DNA of 64,000 nucleotides from Streptomyces sp. NRRL F-2580 (lineage in GTDB: Bacteria; Actinomycetota; Actinomycetes; Streptomycetales; Streptomycetaceae): assembly GCF_000720115.1 (NCBI RefSeq), contig NZ_JOIR01000017.1, forward strand, positions 1 through 64,000, given 5' to 3'. A program made the position numbers and the translations under genes. Shown here one piece after another: positions 52,180 to 61,048 of this stretch. Below the pieces are notes generated by a model. That model did not search any database and was not told the origin of the DNA. It saw nothing but the letters and a program-made list of their open reading frames with translations. How positions within the stretch are numbered: the stretch's first letter is position 1; each line of letters begins with the position of its first letter.

Positions 52180-53751
52180 TCAGAACTGGAGCGCCCAGGA
52201 GTCGATCTTCCCGGTGTCGGCCGTCGCGTTGTCGTTCACGCGCAGCTTCCAGACGCCGTTCGCCGTCTCCGCCGAGGCGTTCACGGTGAAGGTCCTGACG
52301 ATGTTGTCGGCACCGCCGTTGGCACGGTCGTGCAGGGTGTAGACGGTGCCGTCGGGCGCGACCAGGTCCACCTTGAGGTCACCGATGTACGTGTGCTTGA
52401 TGTCGACCGGGACCTTCAGCGTCGCCGGGGCGTTGCCGGTGACACCGCTGACCGTGATCGGGGACTCGACGGTCGCGTGGTCGTTGATCGCGAAGTCCGC
52501 GGTGTTCTCGAAGCGCTTGCCCGGCGGGACGGGGCCCTGGGCGCCGACGTACAGCAGGCGGTTCGGGGAGCCGGTGCCCGGCCCGGTCACCACGTCCGGG
52601 GTGGCCGAGTTGACGAGAGCGGTGGCCACCTGGGCCGGGGTGCTGGCCGGGTTCTGCGAGAGGTAGACGGCGGCCGCGCCCGTGACGTGCGGGGTGGCCA
52701 TCGACGTGCCGTTGATGGTGTTGGTGGCGGTGTCGCCCGTGCCCCACGCGGAGGTGATGGAGGAGCCCGGCGCGAAGACGTCGAGGACCGAGCCGTAGTT
52801 GGAGTAGCTCGCCTTGGCGTCGGTGCTGGTGGTGGCGCCCACCGTGATGGCCTCGGTGACGCGCGCCGGGGACTTGGTGGAGGCGTTGCTCGACTCGTTG
52901 CCCGCGGCCACGGCGTAGGTGATGCCGGAGGCTATGGAGTTGCGGACGGCCGCGTCGAGCGCGGAGTCCGCTCCGCCGCCGAGGGACATGTTGGCCACGG
53001 CCGGCTTGACGGCGTTCTGGGTCACCCAGTCGATGCCCGCGACGACCTGGGCCGTCGTACCGGAGCCGCTGTTGTCGAGCACGCGCACGCCGACGATCTT
53101 GGCCTTCTTGGCCACGCCGTACGTGCTGCCCGCGACGGTGCCGGCGACGTGCGTGCCGTGGCCGTTGCCGTCCTGGGCGGTGTTGTCGTTGTCGATGGCG
53201 TCGTAGCCGTAGGAGGCGCGGCCGCCGAAGTCCTGGTGCGTGATGCGGACACCGGTGTCGATGACGTACGCGGTGACGCCCTCGCCCGCCTGGTCCGGGT
53301 AGGTGTAGCTCTGGTTGAGCGGGAGCGCGCGCTGGTCGACGCGGTCCAGACCCCAGGACGGCGGGTTGGGCTGGGTGGCACTGACCGTGAAGGTACGGTT
53401 CTGCACGACCGACTTGACCGCCGGGTCACCGGCGAGCTTCTTGGCCTGCGCCTCGGAGACCTCCACGGAGTACCCGTTGAGGGCCGCGCTGTACGTCTTG
53501 TCGATCTTCGCCCCGTAGCGCTTCGCGACGGCCTTGCCGCTCGGGGCGGTCGAGCGTGCGGCGGCGTCGTTCAGGGTCACGATGTAGCTGCCGGGGACGG
53601 AGCCGGGGGCTCCGGCGTTCTGGATCACGCCCCGCACGCCGATGTCGGCGGCCGAGGCGGGCAGCGCGGCGGCCGAGCCGAGCGCGAGGGTCACGACGGC
53701 GGTCGCGCTGATGCCGGCGATTTTCCGGCTCGTGTGACGCATCACGGGCAT
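52180..53751 (-). CDS. Secreted subtilisin-like protease with P domain
   Basis: A 523-residue exported S8 serine protease. A signal peptide (about 1-34, ASA cleavage) precedes an I9 propeptide ([13 protein letters not shown] to about 120). The catalytic domain has Asp in AYVIDTGV, His in GHGTHVAGT and Ser in GTSMATPHV. The last 110 residues form a proprotein-convertase P domain ([19 protein letters not shown]). The ATG at 53751 has AGGAGG upstream. It should work outside the cell after self-processing. Confidence 0.93.
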   Translation of the reverse strand: MPVMRHTSRKIAGISATAVVTLALGSAAALPASAADIGVRGVIQNAGAPGSVPGSYIVTLNDAAARSTAPSGKAVAKRYGAKIDKTYSAALNGYSVEVSEAQAKKLAGDPAVKSVVQNRTFTVSATQPNPPSWGLDRVDQRALPLNQSYTYPDQAGEGVTAYVIDTGVRITHQDFGGRASYGYDAIDNDNTAQDGNGHGTHVAGTVAGSTYGVAKKAKIVGVRVLDNSGSGTTAQVVAGIDWVTQNAVKPAVANMSLGGGADSALDAAVRNSIASGITYAVAAGNESSNASTKSPARVTEAITVGATTSTDAKASYSNYGSVLDVFAPGSSITSAWGTGDTATNTINGTSMATPHVTGAAAVYLSQNPASTPAQVATALVNSATPDVVTGPGTGSPNRLLYVGAQGPVPPGKRFENTADFAINDHATVESPITVSGVTGNAPATLKVPVDIKHTYIGDLKVDLVAPDGTVYTLHDRANGGADNIVRTFTVNASAETANGVWKLRVNDNATADTGKIDSWALQF

Positions 53752-53949
53752 GTGACGGGTCCTCCTCATAGGTGGTGCGTTGCGGGGGGTGGAGCGGTGC
53801 CGCGCAAGCGTGGCCATGACAACGCAGATGGCCCAACGGGCTGCCGCCTTCGAAAGGTTGACCCAGCCCCGGCGCGACCCACAAGAGGACAACGGATGCG
53901 TAACATCCGTGCCATACAGCGGCCATGATCGAGCGAAGGCGATCCGCAC
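53752..53949. promoter_or_regulatory. Divergent promoter region
   Basis: Intergenic DNA between the protease and threonine-synthase-like genes. An inverted repeat ACGGATG-CGTAA-CATCCGT (53892-53910) lies 40 bp before the plus-strand start and might bind a regulator. Confidence 0.3.
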
Positions 53950-55062
53950 ATGACGCACGCAACCCCCGGTTACGTCTGCTCCGAGGACGGTACACGCGCG
54001 GACGTCCGGACTGCGCCTTGGGGGTGCCCCGTCTGTGGCGGTCCCTGGGACCTCGATTTCACGCCGGATCCGGCCGCGCCGCTGGAGCCCGCCGCCGGGC
54101 CGAATTCGCTGTGGCGGTACGGATCCGCCCTGCCGCTGCCGGGGGCGTTCTCGCTGTCGCTGGCGGAGGGTCATACTCCGCTGGTCCCGCTGGCAGAGCG
54201 GGTTCACGCCAAGCTCGACTTCCTGATGCCGACGCTCTCCTTCAAGGACCGGGGCGCCGTGATGCTCGTGGAACTGGCCCGGCGGCTGGCTCCGGAACGC
54301 GTCGTGGCGGACAGCAGCGGCAACGCGGGGACCTCGATCGCGGCGTACTGCGCCCGGGCCGGACTCGATTGTGAAATCTACGTACCCGAGGGCACATCCG
54401 AGAAGAAAACGGAACAGATGCGGGCGCACGGGGCGGCCGTGCGCGTGATCACCGGCGGGCGCGAGGCCGCCGCGCAGGCCGCGCGTACGGCGGCGGACGC
54501 GCCCGGGGTCTTCTACGCGAGCCACGTCTTCAACCCGTACTTCCTGCACGGGACCAAGACGTACGTGTACGAGGTATGGGAGGAGCTGGGCGGGCGGCTG
54601 CCGGAGGTGCTGGTCGTGCCGGTGGGCAACGGGACCCTGCTGCTGGGGGCCGCGCTGGCCGTGGAGGAACTGGCCAGGCGCGGGGTGCGGCCGCCGGCGC
54701 TGATCGCGGTGCAGGCGGCGGCGGTGGCCCCGCTGGCCACGGCCTTCGCGGCCGGCGCCGAGGACGCGGATCCGGTTCCGCAGCTGCCGACCCTGGCCGA
54801 GGGGATCGCGATCCCCGCCCCGCCGCGCGCCCGGCAGATCCTGGCGGCGGTCCGCAAGTCCGGCGGCACCTTCCTGACGGTCCCGGACGACCGCCTCCGC
54901 GAGGCCCAGCGGGACCTGGCCCGGCGCGGGCTCTTCGTGGAACCGACGGCGGCGGCGTGCTGGGCGGCGGTGGGCCCGGGCGCCCCCTCCGACCCCCTGC
55001 AGGGCCGCACCGCGGTCATCCCCCTCTGCGGCGCCGGCGCGAAGACGGGCCTGGCCCCGTAG
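53950..55062 (+). CDS. PLP-dependent threonine-synthase-like enzyme
   Basis: A 370-residue fold-type II PLP enzyme. Two N-terminal Cys pairs (YVC, CPVC) resemble the small zinc ribbon of threonine synthase-like proteins. The PLP lysine is in TLSFKDRGA, the phosphate-binding loop is SSGNAGTSIAAY, and a later Gly-rich segment is VPVGNGTLLLGAA. Threonine synthase or a related lyase are both possible; it is probably not the only thrC of the genome because no hom or thrB gene is near. GAAGG precedes the ATG. Confidence 0.85.
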   Translation: MTHATPGYVCSEDGTRADVRTAPWGCPVCGGPWDLDFTPDPAAPLEPAAGPNSLWRYGSALPLPGAFSLSLAEGHTPLVPLAERVHAKLDFLMPTLSFKDRGAVMLVELARRLAPERVVADSSGNAGTSIAAYCARAGLDCEIYVPEGTSEKKTEQMRAHGAAVRVITGGREAAAQAARTAADAPGVFYASHVFNPYFLHGTKTYVYEVWEELGGRLPEVLVVPVGNGTLLLGAALAVEELARRGVRPPALIAVQAAAVAPLATAFAAGAEDADPVPQLPTLAEGIAIPAPPRARQILAAVRKSGGTFLTVPDDRLREAQRDLARRGLFVEPTAAACWAAVGPGAPSDPLQGRTAVIPLCGAGAKTGLAP

Positions 55063-55235
55063 CCAACGAACAGCCCCGCCGGCGTTGGAGGCGATCTTTC
55101 AGCCCGTCCGGCGTTTGAGGACCGGGGCCCGGGGCGGAGCGCCCGTGCCTCCAGCCCCGCCGGCGTTGGAGGCGCGGGCGCGGAGCGCCGTGCGGGGGCT
55201 GGGGCGGAGCCCCAGGGGCGGGGGCGGCCTTGATG
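55063..55235. repeat. Interspersed intergenic repeats, three copies
   Basis: Three direct copies of the 21-bp element (55071-55091, 55100-55120, 55152-55172) with GGGGCGGAGCCCC-type hairpins between them, downstream of the threonine-synthase-like gene. Confidence 0.72.
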
Positions 55236-55281
55236 TCGGAAACCGCGAGTCCGGGCCCCTCCGGTCTGGTGAAGTGGGCTC

Positions 55282-56103
55282 ATGACCACGAATCCTGAGC
55301 TCACCGCCAAGGCCACCGCGTTCGCGGAACTGCACACACCCGCGAAGCCCCTCGCCCTCGCCAACGCCTGGGACGTCGCCAGCGCCCGCATCGTCGAGGC
55401 GACCGGCGCCCCCGCCGTCGCCACCACCAGCGCCGGCGTCGCCTGGTCCCTCGGCTCGCCCGACGGCGACGCGCTCGCCCGCGACCGGGCCCTCGACCTC
55501 GTCGCCCGCGTGGTCTCCGCCGTCTCCGTCCCCGTCACCGCCGACATCGAGGGCGGCTTCGGCGCCGACGCCGCCGCCGTGGGCGAGACCGTCGCCGGGG
55601 TGCTCGCCGCCGGTGCGGTCGGCATCAACATCGAGGACGGCCCCCACCGCACCCCCGCGGAGATGGCCGAGCGCCTGGCCGCCGCCCGGGCCGCGGCCGA
55701 CGCCGCCGGGGTCCCGCTCTACATCAACGCCCGCGTCGACACGTACCTCAGGGGCCTCGGCGACCCGGCCACCCGCCTCGACGAGACCCTGGCCCGCGCC
55801 GCCGCCTACCTCCGCGCCGGAGCAACCGGCATCTTCGTGCCCGGCGTGCTCGACCCCGCCACCGTCACCGAGCTCGCCAAGGGCATCGACGCCCCGCTCA
55901 ACATCCTTCTCGGCCCCGACGCCCCGGCCGTCGCCGAGCTCGGCGCCCTCGGCGTGTCCCGTGTCAGCCTCGGCTCCTGGGTCGCCGAAGCCGCGTACGC
56001 CGTGGTCCGCCGCGCCGCCGAGGAGCTGCTCTCCGACGGGACGTACGGAGCCCTCGCGCACTCCCTCCCGTACGGCGATCTGAACGCCCTGCTCAAGGGC
56101 TGA
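55282..56103 (+). CDS. Isocitrate lyase/PEP mutase-family enzyme
   Basis: A 273-residue TIM-barrel enzyme of the PEP mutase/isocitrate lyase superfamily. The metal-binding TADIEGGFG and the GINIEDG motif are present; YINARVDTYL follows. The short form suggests a carboxy-phosphonoenolpyruvate mutase-like or oxaloacetate-type lyase, and the substrate is unknown. The ATG follows a weak Shine-Dalgarno. The exporter gene starts 44 bp downstream on the same strand. Confidence 0.87.
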   Translation: MTTNPELTAKATAFAELHTPAKPLALANAWDVASARIVEATGAPAVATTSAGVAWSLGSPDGDALARDRALDLVARVVSAVSVPVTADIEGGFGADAAAVGETVAGVLAAGAVGINIEDGPHRTPAEMAERLAAARAAADAAGVPLYINARVDTYLRGLGDPATRLDETLARAAAYLRAGATGIFVPGVLDPATVTELAKGIDAPLNILLGPDAPAVAELGALGVSRVSLGSWVAEAAYAVVRRAAEELLSDGTYGALAHSLPYGDLNALLKG

Positions 56104-56147
56104 GATATTCGGAAGCCTGCATGGGGCAACGACCATAGGATCCGGTC

Positions 56148-57092
56148 ATGGGCACATCGACTCCGGTGGACGGTAGGACGGCCACGGCCACGGCCGCGGC
56201 GCGCGGCAAGACCAGCGGCGCGGTCTGGATCGCACTCACGCTCGTCTACGTCGTCTGGGGCTCGACCTACCTCGGCATCCGGATCGTCGTCGAGACCATG
56301 CCGCCCTTCCTCTCCGCCGGGGCCCGGTTCATCACGGCCGGTCTGCTGCTGGCCGGCGCCGTCGCCTGGCGGTACGGTCCGGGCGCGCTCAAGGTCACCC
56401 GCACGCAGCTCGGCTCGGCGGTCCTGGTCGGCCTGCTGCTGGTCCTCGGCGGCAACGGCCTGGTCGTGCTCGCCGAGACCTCCGTGCCGTCCGGCCTCGC
56501 CGCGCTGCTGATCGCGGCGGTGCCGATGTGGCTGGTGGTGCTGCGGGCGAGCACGGGTGACCGGCCTCCGCTGCGCACGCTGGGCGGGGTCCTCGTCGGC
56601 TTGGCGGGGCTCGCGGTGCTGACCAGTCCGGGCCTCAGCGGGACGGTACTGCTGTCGGGGGTGCTGCTGGTACTGGCGGCGTCCGTCCTGTGGTCGCTGG
56701 GCTCGTTCTCGGCGTCGAAGCTGACGCTGCCGGAGAACGCCTTCACCGGCAGCGCCTACCAGATGCTCGCCGGCGGGGTGGGCGGGGTGGTCGTCGGCCT
56801 GGTGCGCGGCGAGCACCACGGCCTGGACCCGGCGTCCTTCTCCACCGCCTCCTGGCTGGGCCTGGGCTACCTGGTGCTCTTCGGCTCGCTCGTCGGTTTC
56901 ACCTCGTACGTGTGGCTGCTCCGGGCCGCGCCGCTGTCGCTGGTGGCCACGTACGCGTACGTCAATCCGGTCGTGGCCGTCGCGCTCGGCGCGCTGATCC
57001 TCGGCGAGGCCCTGACCTGGCCGATCGTGGTCGGCGGTGCGATCGTCGTGGCGGCGGTGGGCGTGATCGTCAGCACGGAGCGCCAGAAGTAG
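56148..57092 (+). CDS. EamA/DMT-family exporter
   Basis: A 314-residue membrane protein with ten helices in two EamA repeats (IALTLVYVVWGSTYLGIR start; LSLVATYAYVNPVVAVALGALILGE in the second repeat). Members export amino acids or other small metabolites; the cargo cannot be read from sequence. It follows the PEP mutase-family gene closely and may be co-transcribed. Confidence 0.9.
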   Translation: MGTSTPVDGRTATATAAARGKTSGAVWIALTLVYVVWGSTYLGIRIVVETMPPFLSAGARFITAGLLLAGAVAWRYGPGALKVTRTQLGSAVLVGLLLVLGGNGLVVLAETSVPSGLAALLIAAVPMWLVVLRASTGDRPPLRTLGGVLVGLAGLAVLTSPGLSGTVLLSGVLLVLAASVLWSLGSFSASKLTLPENAFTGSAYQMLAGGVGGVVVGLVRGEHHGLDPASFSTASWLGLGYLVLFGSLVGFTSYVWLLRAAPLSLVATYAYVNPVVAVALGALILGEALTWPIVVGGAIVVAAVGVIVSTERQK

Positions 57093-57156
57093 CGAGCGCA
57101 GGCCCGGGCACGAGCACAGACACCGGCACCGGCGCCGGCACGTGCACCGGCACCGC

Positions 57157-57948
57157 TCAGCCCCGCGCTGCCTTCTCGTACAGGGCCTTCGCGTGCTCGT
57201 CGAACAGCGCGGCCGTGGAGTCCACGTCCGTGTCCCCGCCGCTCAGCACCCCGATCAGCCGCCCGGCGCGGTCCGCCCCGCCCCGGTCGGCGATCCAGGG
57301 GCTGCCGCTGGTCCCCGTCCAGAACCCGGCGCAGCTCATGTAGAGCATGTCGGGATCGTCGTCGTCGTGGCGGGTCTGCGTCGTGCAGGAGACGGGCTTG
57401 TTCTGCGGGTTGTGCTCGGATTCCGGATAGCCGACGACGGTCACGTCCCGTTCGTACCCGGAGGTCCATTCGGGCTTCGGGGCCTCGGCGCGGCCGCCCA
57501 CCGCGTCCTGGACGCTGCGCCCGTCGCCGTCCGGCGCGATGGTGAGGAAGGCGAAGTCGGCGGTTTCCTCGCCCCACTTCGTCCAGCGGTCGTCCACGTG
57601 GATCGAGCGGACCTTCCACACCCCGAGGGGCTGGGTGCCGGCGCCCTCGCCGGAGAAGGCGGGGGCGAAGGAGAGCTCGCCGATGGCGAGGCCGTCGTGG
57701 GCCAGCTCGCCCGGCCGGCCGTCCTCGCCGGCGGGGGCCACGCAGTGGGCGGCGGTGGCGACGACGTTGCCCTTCGGGCTGTCGACGACGCTCGCCGTGC
57801 ACCAGTGCTCGCCGCCCGCCATGAGGACGCCGACGGTGGGGAAGGGCAGCACGGGCCGCTCCCCGGGCGCCTTGATGAACGCGACGGCGAACACCGCCGC
57901 GATTCCCGCGGCGGCGGCCGCGGAGGCGCCCCTCACCACCGTGCTCAT
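57157..57948 (-). CDS. Membrane-anchored or secreted trypsin-like protease
   Basis: A 263-residue S1-type protease. An N-terminal hydrophobic segment (about 5-27) is a signal peptide or anchor. The triad is visible: His in ATAAHC, Asp in ETADFAFL and Ser in GTSGSPW; four Cys can form two disulphides. The ATG at 57948 overlaps the upstream esterase stop (ATGA), so it is coupled to the esterase genes. It probably acts outside the membrane on proteins of the envelope or medium. Confidence 0.88.
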   Translation of the reverse strand: MSTVVRGASAAAAAGIAAVFAVAFIKAPGERPVLPFPTVGVLMAGGEHWCTASVVDSPKGNVVATAAHCVAPAGEDGRPGELAHDGLAIGELSFAPAFSGEGAGTQPLGVWKVRSIHVDDRWTKWGEETADFAFLTIAPDGDGRSVQDAVGGRAEAPKPEWTSGYERDVTVVGYPESEHNPQNKPVSCTTQTRHDDDDPDMLYMSCAGFWTGTSGSPWIADRGGADRAGRLIGVLSGGDTDVDSTAALFDEHAKALYEKAARG

Positions 57949-58994
57949 CGCACGGCGGGCTCGGGTGTCGGTCCCTTCATCACCTTGCTGATCCACTCCA
58001 GAGCGCCCTCCCTCATACCGCGCACGTACGACTTCCCGTTGTGCTCACCATCCTGGATCACCTGGAGCTGGGTGTGCACGGGGCCCCTCCCGTAGTCGCT
58101 CATGAACTTCTCGGCCTTGTCTCGGCCGCTCTCCGCGGTGCCGATCTGGAAGTTGATGTAGACGTCCGGACCGCCCGCCTTGATCAGCTTCTCGGCGAGC
58201 TTCTCGGGGTTGTTCTCGTCCATGGCCTGCGTGTTCCCCTTCCACAGCGGGGAATCGGGGACGATGTCGACCCCGCTCGCGATGGCGGCCTTGAACCGGT
58301 CGGGGTACTTCAGGACGTGCTTGAAGGCGCCGAACCCGCCGGCGGAGGAGCCCATGAAGGCCCAGCCGTCGCGGGAGGTGAAGGTCCGGAAATTGGCCTT
58401 CGTGAAATCGGGGACGTCTTCGACCATCCAGGTGCCCATCTTGGGCTCTCCGGGGATGTCCGAGGCGTCGAAGTGGTGCTTGGTGTCGGCGTTGTGCACC
58501 GGCATGACGAGGATGAAGGGCAGGCTCTTACCGGCCTTGGCCCCGTCGCTCACGGCCTTCTGCAGGCCGAGGCCGGGGCCGGTCCCCCAGTAGTTCGTGG
58601 GGTAGCCGCGGCCGCCGGGCAGGGAGATCAGGACCGGGAAGCCGCTCTTGGCGTACCTCGGGTCGTCGTACTCCTTGGGCACCCACACCCACACGTCGCC
58701 CGTGAAGCCGGACTTCTTGCCGGTGAGGGTGGTCCGGGCGATCTGCGTGCCGTCGGGCAGCCGGTAGGTGCGGACGAACTGCGCCGCCGGCCCGGTGGGC
58801 ATGCGTACCTCCGGGGGAACGTCGGAGGCGGCGGCGGCCGTGGCCTGGACCTTCCCGAAGGAGACCGGATCCCCTATGTCGGAGAAGAGGCCGAACTTGT
58901 ACGCGGCCGCGCCCCCGACGAGGGTGAGCGCGAGTCCGCTGCTGATCAGAATCAGGCGCAGGCGGTGGGGGCGACGGCTGTTGCCCTTGGTCAT
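57945..58994 (-). CDS. Membrane-anchored alpha/beta-hydrolase esterase, copy A
   Basis: A 349-residue protein. One N-terminal helix (LILISSGLALTLVGGAAAY) anchors an extracellular esterase domain of the Esterase/antigen-85-like group. The nucleophile elbow is GSSAGGFGAF and the catalytic His is probably in DGEHNGKSYVRGM; an oxyanion segment is ISLPGGRGYPTNYW. The ATG at 58994 is the first start after the paralogue's stop with some Shine-Dalgarno character; a GTG at 59027 is possible. It is a tandem duplicate of the gene at 59262. Confidence 0.87.
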   Translation of the reverse strand: MTKGNSRRPHRLRLILISSGLALTLVGGAAAYKFGLFSDIGDPVSFGKVQATAAAASDVPPEVRMPTGPAAQFVRTYRLPDGTQIARTTLTGKKSGFTGDVWVWVPKEYDDPRYAKSGFPVLISLPGGRGYPTNYWGTGPGLGLQKAVSDGAKAGKSLPFILVMPVHNADTKHHFDASDIPGEPKMGTWMVEDVPDFTKANFRTFTSRDGWAFMGSSAGGFGAFKHVLKYPDRFKAAIASGVDIVPDSPLWKGNTQAMDENNPEKLAEKLIKAGGPDVYINFQIGTAESGRDKAEKFMSDYGRGPVHTQLQVIQDGEHNGKSYVRGMREGALEWISKVMKGPTPEPAVR

Positions 58995-59146
58995 GGGGCT
59001 GCCGTCGCCTTGCTGGTCATGCTGCACGGTTGTTGTCCCGTTCCTTCTCCGGCGCTCACCTCGGAGCGCGGGTCGGACCGATCGGTCCCCCCTTACACCC
59101 TTTACAGAGGTATGAACGACAGGATGGGTTGCCTGGGACGGGCGGG

Positions 59147-59164
59147 ACGTGGTGAGCACCACGT
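59147..59164 (-). terminator. Small hairpin between the esterase genes
   Basis: ACGTGGTG-AG-CACCACGT, about 100 bp past the stop of copy B and 150 bp before copy A. It may reduce read-through into copy A or mark an independent transcript. Confidence 0.5.
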
Positions 59165-59261
59165 GGCGGCCGAACGGCGGCCACGCGGCGCCTGCGGAGG
59201 GGCCGGGGCAGGGGGCGGCGGAGGGATGGGCGCTGGGGCTGGGCAGGGGCAGAGGCAGGGG

Positions 59262-60395
59262 TCAGCCGGCTTCGGGCTTCGGGCCCTTCAGCACCTTGCT
59301 GACCCATTCCAGGGAGCCTTCCTTCATGCCCCGGACGTAGTGCCAGCCGTTGTGCTCGCCGTTCTGGATGTCGCGGATGGTGATCTTGACGGGTCCCTTG
59401 CCGTACTGCTGCTGGAACTTCGTCATCCGCTCCTTCCCGCTCTCCTTCGTACCGATCTGGAAGTTGATGTAGACCTCGGGGCCGTTGGCGTCGATCAGCT
59501 TCTTCGCGAGCTTCTCGGGGTTGTTCGCGTCCATCTCCGCCTGGTGGCCCTTCCACAGCGGGGAATCGGGAACGATCTCGCCGCCGCTGGCGATCACGGC
59601 CTTGAACCGGTCCGGGTACTGCAGGACCGTCTTCATGCCGACGAAGGCGCCGGAGGAGGAGCCCATGAAGGCCCAGCCGTCGCGGGACTTGTAGGTACGG
59701 AAGTTGGCCTTGGCGAAGGCCGGGACGTCCTCGGCCATCCACGTGCCCATCTTGGCCTGGCCGGGGATGTCGGAGCCGTCGTAGTAGTACTTGGCGTCCG
59801 GGTTGAGCACCGGCATGATCACGATGAACGGCAGGCTGGTACCGGCCTGGACGCCCTCGCTGATGGCCTTCTGGAGGCCGAGGCTGCGGTCGGACCAGTA
59901 GTTGGCGGGGAAGCCGTTGCCGCCGGGGAGCGCGATGAGGACCGGGAAGCCGCTCTTGGCGTACTTGGGGTCGTCGTACTCCTTGGGCGCCCACACCCAT
60001 ACGTCGCCCTCGAAGCCGGACTTCGCGCCCGCGAGGCGGGTCTTGGCGATGATCGTGCCGTCGTCGAGCTTGGTCGTCTGCTTGAAGTCGGACTTCGGGC
60101 CGGTCGGCATGAGCACGTCCGGGTCGCCGGAGGGCTTGGCCGGGGTGGCCGGCGCGCCCGGCTCGGACTTCTCCGCGGCCGGGGGCGGGGGCGGGTTCTT
60201 GCCGAAGCTCACCGCCTCGCCGTTGCCGGAGAACCAGTCGAACTTCCAGGCGGCGAAACCGCCGCCGGCCCCGAGCAGGAGCGCGAGGGCGACCACCGCG
60301 CTGATCCCTATTCGGCGCCGGGAGCGCTTGGGCTGCGCGTGCGCCTGCTGCTCCTGATGCTCCTGGTAGCCCTGGTGCTGCGGGTACTGGTGCAC
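59262..60395 (-). CDS. Membrane-anchored alpha/beta-hydrolase esterase, copy B
   Basis: A 377-residue paralogue of copy A. A Gln/His-rich cytoplasmic stretch (HQYPQHQGYQEHQEQQ) precedes the anchor helix (ISAVVALALLLGAGGGFAAW), then a Pro-rich linker and the esterase domain. The nucleophile elbow is GSSSGAFVGM and the probable catalytic His is in NGEHNGWHYVRGM. The GTG at 60395 with GGAG seven bases upstream is the best start; the frame opens further up at 60470 without a good site. Confidence 0.87.
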   Translation of the reverse strand: MHQYPQHQGYQEHQEQQAHAQPKRSRRRIGISAVVALALLLGAGGGFAAWKFDWFSGNGEAVSFGKNPPPPPAAEKSEPGAPATPAKPSGDPDVLMPTGPKSDFKQTTKLDDGTIIAKTRLAGAKSGFEGDVWVWAPKEYDDPKYAKSGFPVLIALPGGNGFPANYWSDRSLGLQKAISEGVQAGTSLPFIVIMPVLNPDAKYYYDGSDIPGQAKMGTWMAEDVPAFAKANFRTYKSRDGWAFMGSSSGAFVGMKTVLQYPDRFKAVIASGGEIVPDSPLWKGHQAEMDANNPEKLAKKLIDANGPEVYINFQIGTKESGKERMTKFQQQYGKGPVKITIRDIQNGEHNGWHYVRGMKEGSLEWVSKVLKGPKPEAG

Positions 60396-60530
60396 GAACT
60401 CGCTCCGAACGGTCTTGCCTGCCCCCGAGGGCAGAACGGCTGGGCATCCCCTAGTGCTGATGCGCGACACCCCCGCACAGTTCCAAATCCGAGCAAAATC
60501 ATGGCGGGGACCTCGGCGGAACCACGGGGC

Positions 60531-60968
60531 TCAGCGCTGGGCGTCGAGCACTTCCGCGCACCGCCCGAGCAGCCCGATGAGCAACTCCCGCTCCTGCGCG
60601 CTGAACGCGGCCGCGAGGGCCCGCTCCACCCGTACCGCGCCGGTGTCCGCCAGCTCCATGACCGCCCGCCCCTCGTCGGTGAGCCGGGTCTCCAGCACGT
60701 TGCGGTGCCATTCGTGCGGGGTCCGCTCGATGAGGCCGCGCTCCTGGAGGTTCTTCAGGACGGTGTTCATGGTCGGCGGCGTCACCCCGCACAGCCGGGC
60801 GAGCGCGGCCGCGGAGATGCCGGGCTTCTCGGCCAGCCAGAGCAGTGCGGCGTACTGCGGAACCGTTACTGCGGCCGGCTTGCACGCAACGTTCTTCGCC
60901 GCGAGAAGTGCCTGCTCGGCGCGCTTGATGTGCGCACCGATGCGCTCCTCGGGGGGCATGGAAGTCAT
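60531..60968 (-). CDS. MarR-family regulator
   Basis: A 145-residue winged helix-turn-helix repressor. The DNA-binding part reads ISAAALARLCGVTPPTMNTVLKNLQERGLIER, followed by the wing (NVLETRLTDEGRAV). The ATG at 60968 is divergent from the SMP-30-like gene; a 20-bp palindromic stretch in the shared promoter is the probable operator. Ligand unknown. Confidence 0.9.
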   Translation of the reverse strand: MTSMPPEERIGAHIKRAEQALLAAKNVACKPAAVTVPQYAALLWLAEKPGISAAALARLCGVTPPTMNTVLKNLQERGLIERTPHEWHRNVLETRLTDEGRAVMELADTGAVRVERALAAAFSAQERELLIGLLGRCAEVLDAQR

Positions 60969-60987
60969 TCCCGTATCCTACGACCCT

Positions 60988-61007
60988 TGCATGCATTAGA
61001 CCTCTAA
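60988..61007. promoter_or_regulatory. Candidate MarR operator
   Basis: TGCATGCA (60988-60995) directly followed by TTAGA-CC-TCTAA (60996-61007), midway between the divergent MarR and SMP-30-like genes. Two adjoining palindromes in this position suit autoregulation and control of the neighbour. Confidence 0.45.
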
Positions 61008-61048
61008 CCTATCTTCGTCCTCACACATCGAGAAGAGGACACCTATCC

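Noticed and set aside
57093..57156. Strong terminator between the DMT exporter and protease genes
   Set aside because: The CACCGGCACCGGCGCCGG repeats look palindromic but the arms have mismatches; not convincing as a single hairpin.
58041..61007. 988-codon open frame on the plus strand
   Set aside because: Complement of the two esterase genes and marR; no domain and typical shadow composition.
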